From NCBI GenBank assembly GCA_964601165.1, contig CAZRMK010000028.1, positions 1 to 20,461 of the forward strand: a stretch of DNA of 20,461 nucleotides, read 5' to 3'. The notes under the pieces are model-generated. The model saw nothing but the letters and a program-made list of their open reading frames with translations. It was not told the DNA's origin and made no database searches. Below, one piece after another: positions 14,095 through 20,461 of the stretch (positions are counted from its first letter, which is position 1; each line of letters starts with the position of its first letter). Made by a program: the position numbers and the translations under genes. This DNA comes from Thiosulfativibrio sp964601165 (GTDB lineage: Bacteria > Pseudomonadota > Gammaproteobacteria > Thiomicrospirales > Thiomicrospiraceae).

Positions 14095-14116
14095 TAAAAA
14101 GTTATAAGGATCTATT

Positions 14117-14506
14117 ATGCGTCATCGTAAAAGTGGTCGTAAATTAAATCGCAATAGCTCACATCGTAAGGCAATGTTTAGAAATATGTCTGTATCGTTG
14201 TTTGAGCATGAAATGATTAAGACGACTGTCGCTAAGGCGAAAGAATTGCGTGGTGTTGCTGAGCCATTAATTACTCTGGCTAAGCAGGACAGCGTTCATA
14301 ACCGCCGTATTGCATTTTCGCGTTTGCGTGATAAAGCATCGGTTGGTAAGTTATTTTCTGAAATTGGGCCTCGTTATGAGTCTCGTCCAGGTGGTTATAT
14401 CCGCATTATGAAATGTGGTCCTCGTCCTGGCGATAATGCTCCTATGGCTTATGTTGAATTAGTGGATCGTCCAGAACTATCTGATTCAGAAGCTATTGCA
14501 GAATAA
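14117..14506 (+). CDS. rplQ: Ribosomal protein L17
   Basis: 129 residues, against 127 in E. coli. L17 (bL17) binds near the exit tunnel. MRHRKSGRKLNRNSSHRKAM, the block FRNMSVSLFEHEMIKTTVAKAKELR and GPRPGDNAPMAYVELVDRP define it. AAGGATC precedes the ATG. It closes the alpha cluster and is directly followed by an intrinsic terminator. Confidence 0.98.
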   Translation: MRHRKSGRKLNRNSSHRKAMFRNMSVSLFEHEMIKTTVAKAKELRGVAEPLITLAKQDSVHNRRIAFSRLRDKASVGKLFSEIGPRYESRPGGYIRIMKCGPRPGDNAPMAYVELVDRPELSDSEAIAE

Positions 14507-14512
14507 TATTTA

Positions 14513-14539
14513 AAAGCCAGTTACAGACTGGCTTTTTTT
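14513..14539 (+). terminator. Intrinsic terminator after rplQ
   Basis: AAAGCCAG pairs with CTGGCTTT around the loop TTACAGA, and seven Ts follow (14533-14539). It starts 6 bp after the rplQ stop and ends the ribosomal superoperon. The next gene's ATG is only four bases beyond the T tract. Confidence 0.88.
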
Positions 14540-14543
14540 ATTT

Positions 14544-15272
14544 ATGTCTGTTTATTTTGATACTCATACCCATCTGTCTTACCCTCTTCTTAACCAAACA
14601 AACTCTTTTGCTTTAATTGTTACTACTCATGCTGATAATTGGCCTCCATTAAATCCTTCTGTTTTTAAAAAGTTTCTTCACGCTGTTGGGTTTCATCCTT
14701 GGCATTTACCAAGTAATTTAGCTGGTTTAGAGAAGTTAGAAGATCGAATTAAACTCGGTGATGTCGATGCTATTGGCGAAATTGGGTTGGATTATTCTCG
14801 TGAATTTGTTGTAAATAAATTAATACAGTTAGATTATTTTAAAGCTCAGTTATTATTAGCCCATAAATATGGTTTGCCGGTTTCTATTCATGCAAGAAAA
14901 TCTTTGAATGATGTTTTAAATCTCCTCAAACAAGGAAATAATTTTGGTGTGATTCATGGTTTTGGTGGTAGCTATGAGCAGGCGATAGAATTTCTTAAAT
15001 TAGGTTTTAAAATAGGTGTGAATGGTATTGTTTGCTATCCTAAAGCAGTGCGTTATCATAGTCTTATCATTCGACTATCTTTATCCGATATTGTTTTAGA
15101 AACTGATTTTCCCTATGTTAAAAATGCTTCTTTTCAGCCTGTTTTAATTGATGAAGTTGCGATTAAAGTGGCTAAATTAAAAAAATGTTCAGTGGAAGAG
15201 GTAATTTTGAAGACGACAGAAACCGCAAAAAAAATATTTTTAAGGAATTATAAAGATGAACCCTCTTTTTGA
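14544..15272 (+). CDS. TatD-family metal-dependent hydrolase
   Basis: 242 residues. TatD-family enzymes are metal-dependent TIM-barrel hydrolases with nuclease activity in the characterised members. The expected metal-site motifs are in order: HTH (H8, H10), GFHPW (49-53), GEIGLDY (78-84, E79), SIHAR (H116), IHGF (H138) and ETDFPY (D188). Family members more often have ETDAPY at the last motif. Because the first motif is at residue 8, the start must be ATG 14544. Yet no Shine-Dalgarno is visible, only the T tract of the rplQ terminator. It overlaps tcdA by 17 bp. The physiological substrate is unknown; it is nearer to the short YjjV/YcfH-like group than to a named enzyme. Confidence 0.85.
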   Translation: MSVYFDTHTHLSYPLLNQTNSFALIVTTHADNWPPLNPSVFKKFLHAVGFHPWHLPSNLAGLEKLEDRIKLGDVDAIGEIGLDYSREFVVNKLIQLDYFKAQLLLAHKYGLPVSIHARKSLNDVLNLLKQGNNFGVIHGFGGSYEQAIEFLKLGFKIGVNGIVCYPKAVRYHSLIIRLSLSDIVLETDFPYVKNASFQPVLIDEVAIKVAKLKKCSVEEVILKTTETAKKIFLRNYKDEPSF

Positions 15273-15987
15273 AAGAAGTTTATTAGTTTTTGGAGAAGAA
15301 GGGCTTAAAAATTTACAGAAGTCTCATGTGCTTATAGCAGGAGTAGGCGGAGTGGGTGGTTTTGTTGCCGAGTCTTTAGCTAGGGCAGGGGTAGGTCAGT
15401 TAACTTTGGTAGACCATGATGAGGTTTCTGCTTCAAATTTAAACCGCCAAATTATTGCTCTTAATTCTACGTTAGGGTTAAATAAGTCTGAAGTAATGAG
15501 GGCTCGTATTGCTGATATTAATTCTGATTGTATTGTTTCAGTATTACCGGTATTTTTAAAGCCAGAGGATATGTTAGGGCTTCTTTCAGATGGTTTTAGT
15601 TATGTTGTTGATGCGATTGACAGTTTAAATTGTAAGGTTGAATTAGTTAAAACTGCTTGTGAGTTGGGAGTTCCTGTGGTTTCAAGTATGGGAGCTGGTA
15701 GACGAGTTGATCCGAGTAAAATTGTTGTTTCTCGTTTAGATAAAACCCATACTTGCGGGTTAGCTCGTAATATGCGCCAAAGGTTAGCTAAGTTAGGTTA
15801 TGCCCGAGAGGTTGATGTGGTATTTTCAACAGAATTACCTTTGCCCCCTGGTCCCATGGAAAAGATTGTAGGGGCAAGAGGGCGAGTAGTTAATGGCACA
15901 GCGAGTTATATGCCGGGTATATTTGGTTTGATGCTGGCGGGTATGGTGATTAATAAGCTAATCTTATCAGAGGATGATCTTGATTAA
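15256..15987 (+). CDS. tcdA: tRNA threonylcarbamoyladenosine dehydratase (TcdA/CsdL type)
   Basis: 243 residues, ThiF/E1-like. TcdA cyclises t6A at position 37 of ANN-decoding tRNAs to ct6A, using ATP. The nucleotide-binding loop GVGGVGG (29-35), the acidic LVDHDEVSASNLNRQ (51-65) with the conserved NLNRQ, and VVSSMGAGRRVDPSKI fit TcdA rather than MoeB or ThiF. The CxxC zinc pairs of those relatives are absent. AAGGA at 15242-15246 is nine bases from the ATG. It overlaps the hydrolase gene by 17 bp, so the two are co-transcribed, and it converges on the minus-strand DUF2927 gene with a 4-bp gap. Confidence 0.88.
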   Translation: MNPLFERSLLVFGEEGLKNLQKSHVLIAGVGGVGGFVAESLARAGVGQLTLVDHDEVSASNLNRQIIALNSTLGLNKSEVMRARIADINSDCIVSVLPVFLKPEDMLGLLSDGFSYVVDAIDSLNCKVELVKTACELGVPVVSSMGAGRRVDPSKIVVSRLDKTHTCGLARNMRQRLAKLGYAREVDVVFSTELPLPPGPMEKIVGARGRVVNGTASYMPGIFGLMLAGMVINKLILSEDDLD

Positions 15988-15991
15988 TTTA

Positions 15992-16771
15992 TCACCTAAA
16001 GTAACGATGCAGGCCACCTTTTTTAACCAAATTAGCAGCATTTTTTATTTGATTACTTTTTTCTAATCCGGCAAGAGTTTTTTTAATCTGTATTTTTGCC
16101 TTTTGCAGTTCCATCCCTGGCTTTAAGTTTTTATCGTATAGAATTTTAAGCATTAAATAGTCAAGTCCTGTTAGCAAATCAAGCTTACTGGCATCGTTGG
16201 CTATGCTCGGGTGTACCCAGTCGGAATCATTAGGGAGACCCATGATTTGAGTGGTTTCTTCGACGATACATGCTGGTAGTAAACCCCTGCTCATAGCATG
16301 ATCTACGGGAATAATAACGGTAGCTTGCGTAATTTGGTTGTGGCTGTTAGTTTGAAAAAAAGCAATACAGTTACTTTCTCTAGCAAGGTGACTTTGATTT
16401 GCAATACCATGTTTTTGAATGCTTTCTTTAAAAAATTTATCTCTAGTTAGAATGATTTTTAAATTAGCCTGTTGATCGTTAGCTTGGCTTATGGAATGCT
16501 CTGTGATTTGAGAAAGATGTTTTAGATGGGAGCTTGTTAGCCCCTCAATCATGTCATTTTGAGGTAGGCCTTCATAGATAAACGTGTAACGAATCGGTTT
16601 ACTCCATTTCACTACTCTCATATCTGTTTCTTGATATTCGTTTTTTAAAGCAATTTCAATGAAGGCTTTTTTAATAAAATTGGGATCTTGCCAATGAGAT
16701 TTTGCATGCACTATGTTCGAAATCATAGATAATAGTATGATGCTAAATATTAATTTTGCGGGTATTTTCAT
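15992..16771 (-). CDS. Exported DUF2927-family protein
   Basis: 259 residues. Residues 1-23 form a signal peptide (basic start, hydrophobic core IFSIILLSMISNI, likely cleavage after VHA). The segment CIVEETTQIMGLPNDSDWVHP at about residues 188-208 matches the conserved EExxQxxGLPNDSD block of DUF2927 proteins. The rest fits that family's pattern of a secreted, possibly metalloprotease-like fold, but no function is established. The ATG overlaps the uvrA stop by 4 bp, so it is translationally coupled to uvrA. There is no visible independent promoter. The basic tail HRYFR is unremarkable. Confidence 0.7.
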   Translation of the reverse strand: MKIPAKLIFSIILLSMISNIVHAKSHWQDPNFIKKAFIEIALKNEYQETDMRVVKWSKPIRYTFIYEGLPQNDMIEGLTSSHLKHLSQITEHSISQANDQQANLKIILTRDKFFKESIQKHGIANQSHLARESNCIAFFQTNSHNQITQATVIIPVDHAMSRGLLPACIVEETTQIMGLPNDSDWVHPSIANDASKLDLLTGLDYLMLKILYDKNLKPGMELQKAKIQIKKTLAGLEKSNQIKNAANLVKKGGLHRYFR

Positions 16772-19602
16772 GAAGACTTACTCGTTGACAGATGTTGTTT
16801 TAACAAAGTTTTTAAATAATGCCCTGTATGAGAATCAGGATGGTAGGCTATTTCTTCTGGAGTTCCTGTAGCGATAATGTGACCACCACCAGACCCGCCT
16901 TCTGGTCCTAAATCGATGACCCAGTCAGCGGTTTTAATGACATCTAGGTTGTGTTCGATAATGACAATGGTGTTGCCTTGGTCGCGTAAATTTCTAATGA
17001 CTTTTAGCAGTAATTCAATGTCATGAAAGTGCAGTCCTGTTGTAGGTTCATCTAAAATATAAAGGGTGTTGCCAGTATCTCGTTTAGAAAGTTCTTTGGC
17101 TAGTTTAACCCGCTGTGCTTCTCCGCCTGAAAGGGTGGTAGCACGTTGCCCTAGCTTGATGTAACCTAGCCCAACTTCGATTAACATTTGTAGTTTGCGT
17201 GCAATGACAGGAATAACATCAAAAAAAGCTCGAGCATCTTCTACGGTCATTTCTAGAATATTCTGAATATTTTTGCCTTTATAAGTTACTTGTAAGGTTT
17301 CTCGGTTGTAACGTGCCCCTTTGCATACATCACAAGCAACATAAACATCTGGCAAGAAATGCATTTCAACTTTAATTACGCCGTCTCCTTGGCAAGCTTC
17401 GCAACGTCCCCCTTTGACATTAAAGCTGAAGCGTCCTGGATTATAGCCACGGGTTCTTGATTCGGGAGTAGCTGATAGAAGTTCACGAATAGGGGTGAAT
17501 AGACCTGTGTAGGTTGCAGGGTTGGAGCGAGGAGTTCTTCCTATTGGACTTTGGTCAATATTGACAAGCTTGTCGAAATTCTCAATACCCTCTAACTTTT
17601 GGTAAGGCGCAGATTCTAGCATGGCACCATTTAACTGATTGGTAGCAATTTTTGATAAGGTGGCATTAATTAAAGTGGATTTACCCGAGCCAGAGACTCC
17701 TGTTACGCAGGTCAATAATCCAGCAGGAATCGCCAAATCAACGTTTTGTAAGTTGTTGCCAGACGCACCATAAATTTTTAACCATTTTTTTGGTGGTGGT
17801 AAGCGTTCTGTGGGAAGGCTAATTTTGCGTTGTCCACTTAAATATTGCCCAGTAAGAGATGCAGGAGTATTTAAAATGTCTTGTGGTGTGCCTTGTGCCA
17901 TAATTCGACCACCATGAATACCAGCTCCAGGGCCTATATCTAATACATAATCGGCAGCCCGAATGGCTTCTTCATCGTGTTCAACTACAATCACGGTGTT
18001 TCCTAAATCTCTTAAATGAGTTAAGGTGCTAAGTAGGCGAGCATTGTCTCGTTGATGTAGTCCAATAGAAGGCTCGTCTAATACGTACATAACACCGACT
18101 AAGCCTGCTCCAATTTGACTGGCTAATCGAATGCGTTGTGCTTCTCCTCCAGAGAGGGTGTCAGCACTGCGATCTAAGGTTAAGTAATTAAGTCCAACGT
18201 TAACCAGAAAAGATAACCGCTGGCGTACCTCTTTGATAATACCATGAGAAATTTTTCCTTTAGCCCCTGTAAGGCTTAAAGTTTCAAATAATTCGTGCAG
18301 ATCTCCAACTGGTAAATGGGTGATTGTTGGTAGTGAATGTTCTGCGATAAATACATGGCGGGCGACTTTGTTTAAGCGGGTTCCTTTACACGATTGACAA
18401 ACTTGAGATACGCGGTATTTATTAAGTTCATCACGAACGGTTTTGCTATCAGTTTCGGCGTAGCGGCGTTCCATATTAGGAATCACCCCTTCAAAGCGGC
18501 GTATATCGCTATAACGCCCGTGAGGCAGAGGGAGTTTTTCTTTACCTGAACCGAATAAAATAAGGTTTTGTTGTTCTTTAGTTAGGCTTTCCCAAGGTTG
18601 CTCAATATCAAACTTATAATAGTCGGTTACGGCTTTAAGAATGTCGTAATAATATTTATGCCGTCTATCCCAGCCTCGAATCGCACCACCAGCTAAGCTT
18701 AGTTCAGGGTGAATGATAATCCGATTAGTATCAAAAGTTTCTTTAACGCCTAAGCCATCACAGGTAGGGCAGGCACCGTTAGGATTGTTAAAGGAAAAAA
18801 TTCTTGGTTCAATTTCAGCGATAGAGTAGCCACAGCTTGAACAGGCATATTTTTCAGAAAATACCAGATGAAAATCATCTTCATCATCCATAGGAATCAC
18901 CTCAGCAGTGCCTTCTGCTAAGTGTAAAGCAGTCTCAAAAGATTCTGCTAAGCGTTGCTTTAAATTGTTACGAACTTTGAAACGATCAATGATTACTTCA
19001 ATGGTATGTTTTTTATTTTTTTCTAGACTAATATTGCCATCTAAATCTTTGATCTCACCATCAATTCTGGCTCGAATATAACCTTGAGCTTGTAGCTCAT
19101 TTAGCAGATTAAGGTGCTCACCTTTTTTCCCCCGAATTACAGGGGATAATAGCATGCATTTTGTTCCTTCGGGTAATTCTAGGGTACGATCTACCATTTG
19201 ACTTACAATTTGAGAGGTTAGATCCGTGGCATGAACGGGGCAGCGAGGCGTGCCTGCTCGTGCATAAAGTAAGCGTAGGTAATCATAAATTTCAGTGACA
19301 GTTCCTACGGTAGAGCGTGGGTTGTGAGAAGTAGATTTTTGTTCAATAGATATGGCTGGTGATAAACCTTCAATGTGATCTATATCAGGTTTTTCCATGA
19401 CTGATAAAAACTGGCGAGCATAAGAAGATAATGATTCTACATAACGACGTTGACCTTCAGCATAAATAGTATCAAAAGCTAAAGAAGATTTTCCTGAGCC
19501 TGATAGACCCGTAATTACAATGAGCTTGTTCCTAGGCAAGGTGACATCAATATTTTTTAAGTTATGGGTGCGTGCCCCACGAATAATAATGTTTTCCAGC
19601 AT
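16768..19602 (-). CDS. uvrA: Excinuclease ABC subunit A
   Basis: 944 residues, against 940 in E. coli. UvrA is the damage-sensing ATPase of nucleotide excision repair, working as a dimer with UvrB. Two ABC modules are visible. The first has the Walker A motif GLSGSGKS (32-39), a zinc module CSSCGY...CPTCDGLG (about 255-285), the signature LSGGEAQRIRLASQIG and Walker B with VLDEPSIGLHQRD. The second has Walker A GVSGSGKST (about 640), a zinc finger CEACQGDG...CDVCKGARYN (about 738-765), the signature LSGGEAQRVKLAKEL and LDEPTTGLHFHD. All are intact. Closeness to rplQ is a recurring gammaproteobacterial arrangement. No SOS box was found upstream. Confidence 0.98.
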   Translation of the reverse strand: MLENIIIRGARTHNLKNIDVTLPRNKLIVITGLSGSGKSSLAFDTIYAEGQRRYVESLSSYARQFLSVMEKPDIDHIEGLSPAISIEQKSTSHNPRSTVGTVTEIYDYLRLLYARAGTPRCPVHATDLTSQIVSQMVDRTLELPEGTKCMLLSPVIRGKKGEHLNLLNELQAQGYIRARIDGEIKDLDGNISLEKNKKHTIEVIIDRFKVRNNLKQRLAESFETALHLAEGTAEVIPMDDEDDFHLVFSEKYACSSCGYSIAEIEPRIFSFNNPNGACPTCDGLGVKETFDTNRIIIHPELSLAGGAIRGWDRRHKYYYDILKAVTDYYKFDIEQPWESLTKEQQNLILFGSGKEKLPLPHGRYSDIRRFEGVIPNMERRYAETDSKTVRDELNKYRVSQVCQSCKGTRLNKVARHVFIAEHSLPTITHLPVGDLHELFETLSLTGAKGKISHGIIKEVRQRLSFLVNVGLNYLTLDRSADTLSGGEAQRIRLASQIGAGLVGVMYVLDEPSIGLHQRDNARLLSTLTHLRDLGNTVIVVEHDEEAIRAADYVLDIGPGAGIHGGRIMAQGTPQDILNTPASLTGQYLSGQRKISLPTERLPPPKKWLKIYGASGNNLQNVDLAIPAGLLTCVTGVSGSGKSTLINATLSKIATNQLNGAMLESAPYQKLEGIENFDKLVNIDQSPIGRTPRSNPATYTGLFTPIRELLSATPESRTRGYNPGRFSFNVKGGRCEACQGDGVIKVEMHFLPDVYVACDVCKGARYNRETLQVTYKGKNIQNILEMTVEDARAFFDVIPVIARKLQMLIEVGLGYIKLGQRATTLSGGEAQRVKLAKELSKRDTGNTLYILDEPTTGLHFHDIELLLKVIRNLRDQGNTIVIIEHNLDVIKTADWVIDLGPEGGSGGGHIIATGTPEEIAYHPDSHTGHYLKTLLKQHLSTSKSS

Positions 19603-19630
19603 GATTTAACCAGTTATCGACAAAAGAGGA

Positions 19631-19660
19631 ATTATAACCCTTATCCTGAGTGTGAAAGGG
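19631..19660 (-). promoter_or_regulatory. Possible uvrA promoter
   Basis: On the minus strand TATAAT (19636-19631) lies 28 bp before the uvrA ATG. The upstream region at the -35 distance has only a poor match (CTTTCA, 16-bp spacing). No LexA-type CTGT-N8-ACAG pair is present in 19603-19825; a lone ACTGT occurs. The ribosome-binding site before the uvrA ATG is weak. Confidence 0.4.
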
Positions 19661-19719
19661 TAAATCATACAGTTATGTTTTTGTGTTGAAAAATAGCGAG
19701 GTTTATAAAAAACTTCACT

Positions 19720-20461
19720 ACTGTCCGATTAAGAAACCAACCAAAGTAATAAGAGCCTGAATCCATAGGTCATAGCGCAAAATAGCAGTTTAATAGACAG
19801 CATTTTACAAACCAAGGATTCAAGCATGAAGCATCGTAACACCATTTTTAACCAACTTCTAACTTTTCTACCCCGTAACCAATTCCAAAAGATAGTTAAT
19901 AAGCACAAAGGTGATTATCGCAGTCGTAAATTAAGCACTTGGAATCAACTAATCATTATGTTGTTTTCTCAAATATCAAAACGACAATCTCTTCGAGATT
20001 TAACGGATAGTTTTAATAGCTTATCAGGGCAACATTATCATTTAGGTGTTAAGGAAGTTTACCGCTCCTCCTTATCTGATGCCAACAAAAAACGCCCTGT
20101 CAAAATCTTTCAAGAAACCTTCTTTTTATTGCTTGAAAAAGTTCAATACCAACTACCTAACAAAGACGTTTCTCAAATGGTTAGATTAATAGATTCGACC
20201 ACTATTGATTTAAATCTAAATCAGTTTAAATGGGCTGGTTTTAGAAAAACTAAAGCGGGTATTAAACTACACACGGTTTATGACCCTAACGCCCATATTC
20301 CTGTTTATTTTGCGATGACTGAAGCTAAAACTAATGACATAAAAGGGCTTAATAACTTACCAATGGAGTTCAGGGGTAACCTATGTAGTAGACCGTGCCT
20401 ACAGCGATGGTAGTGTAAAGTTTGTTCTGTAAATTCAGATTTGTAATTTTTAGTGAATCTT
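19720..20461 (+). mobile_element. IS4-type insertion sequence, left part
   Basis: The element probably begins near ACTGTCCGATTAAG (19720-19733), an end of the type found on IS4-family elements with DUF4372 transposases; this assignment is from memory of the family and is an inference. A 93-bp leader ending in AAGGATTCAAGC precedes the transposase start. No inverted copy of the left end is seen before the window closes, so the right end is missing or outside. Everything from 19720 to the window end except the uvrA leader is explained by it. Confidence 0.65.
19826..20432 (+). pseudogene. IS4-family (DUF4372) transposase, frameshifted
   Basis: The first frame gives 195 residues. The N-terminal DUF4372 region (about 1-75, with STWNQLIIMLFSQISKRQSL RD-type sequence) and the first catalytic aspartate (D123, in LIDSTTIDLNL) are clear. 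After AKTNDIKGLNNLPME the frame goes wrong. One extra T in GAGTTCAGGGG (about 20369-20370) shifts it, and the +1-corrected reading gives SGVTYVVDRAYSDG with the second catalytic aspartate, then ends at TAA 20430-20432. The part with the catalytic glutamate (Y-R-E region) is not recognisable in the remaining bases. The transposase is therefore inactive as read, barring a sequencing error. Confidence 0.8.

Noticed and set aside
19603..19700. LexA box for uvrA
   Set aside because: Only a lone ACTGT half is present. No matching ACAG at the required spacing was found.
19720..19733. The IS4-type element as the source of HP-A or HP-B elements
   Set aside because: Its terminal ACTGTCCGATTAAG shares nothing with CCTAAATCCTGC or TGAGACCTTTGCA.

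Overview
The window is the core ribosomal-protein superoperon (S10, spc and alpha clusters) of a low-GC gammaproteobacterium, followed by a short non-ribosomal segment and a broken insertion sequence. The placement rests on gene order (rpsJ-rplC ... secY, rpsM-rpsK-rpsD-rpoA-rplQ, then uvrA close by), on protein lengths close to the E. coli ones, and on gamma-type features such as a 101-residue S14 without zinc cysteines and a TcdA/CsdL-type ThiF protein. The genus cannot be fixed from sequence reading alone. An AT-rich, repeat-laden lineage such as a Methylococcales- or Thiotrichales-like organism or symbiont would fit, but that is inference.

Layout. Positions 1-4905 hold the end of rpsJ and then rplC, rplD, rplW, rplB, rpsS, rplV, rpsC, rplP, rpmC and rpsQ. 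A 291-bp gap at 4906-5196 contains an imperfect hairpin and the probable spc promoter. Positions 5197-11060 hold rplN, rplX, rplE, rpsN, rpsH, rplF, rplR, rpsE, rpmD, rplO and secY. The gene rpmJ, usual next, is missing. A 219-bp boundary region follows, with a terminator-like hairpin, a minimal repeat and a probable promoter. Positions 11280-14506 hold rpsM, rpsK, rpsD, rpoA and rplQ, closed by a clear intrinsic terminator. Then come a TatD-family hydrolase gene and tcdA on the plus strand. They converge on uvrA and a translationally coupled DUF2927 lipoprotein-like or secreted protein gene on the minus strand. The window ends in an IS4-type element whose transposase gene is frameshifted.

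The striking feature lies between the genes. Most junctions are 0-30 bp, but many are expanded by two unrelated families of palindromic miniature elements. Family HP-A has four copies of 161-163 bp at 62, 6621, 8062 and 12059. It also has two deleted forms, 32 bp at 11137 and 55 bp at 14040. All begin CCTAAA or a one-base variant (CTTAAG in the 32-bp form) and end TTTAGG or TTTAAG. Each full copy is one long hairpin. Three copies have perfect 5-bp direct repeats at their borders (TAGTA, TTACA, TAAAA) and two have 4/5 matches, so the family was mobile. Family HP-B has two copies of about 160 bp at 5568 and 12860, with ends related to TGAGACCTTTGCA. Nearly all copies sit on or within a few bases of the upstream stop codon. 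At rplE the element supplies the stop codon and lengthens the protein. The result is a ribosomal superoperon cut into cassettes by large RNA hairpins: rpsD and rpoA each lie between two of them. I see this as a candidate layer of mRNA processing or stability control, or alternatively as tolerated mobile parasites confined to the only safe sites.

No tRNA, rRNA, CRISPR array or replication origin was seen.
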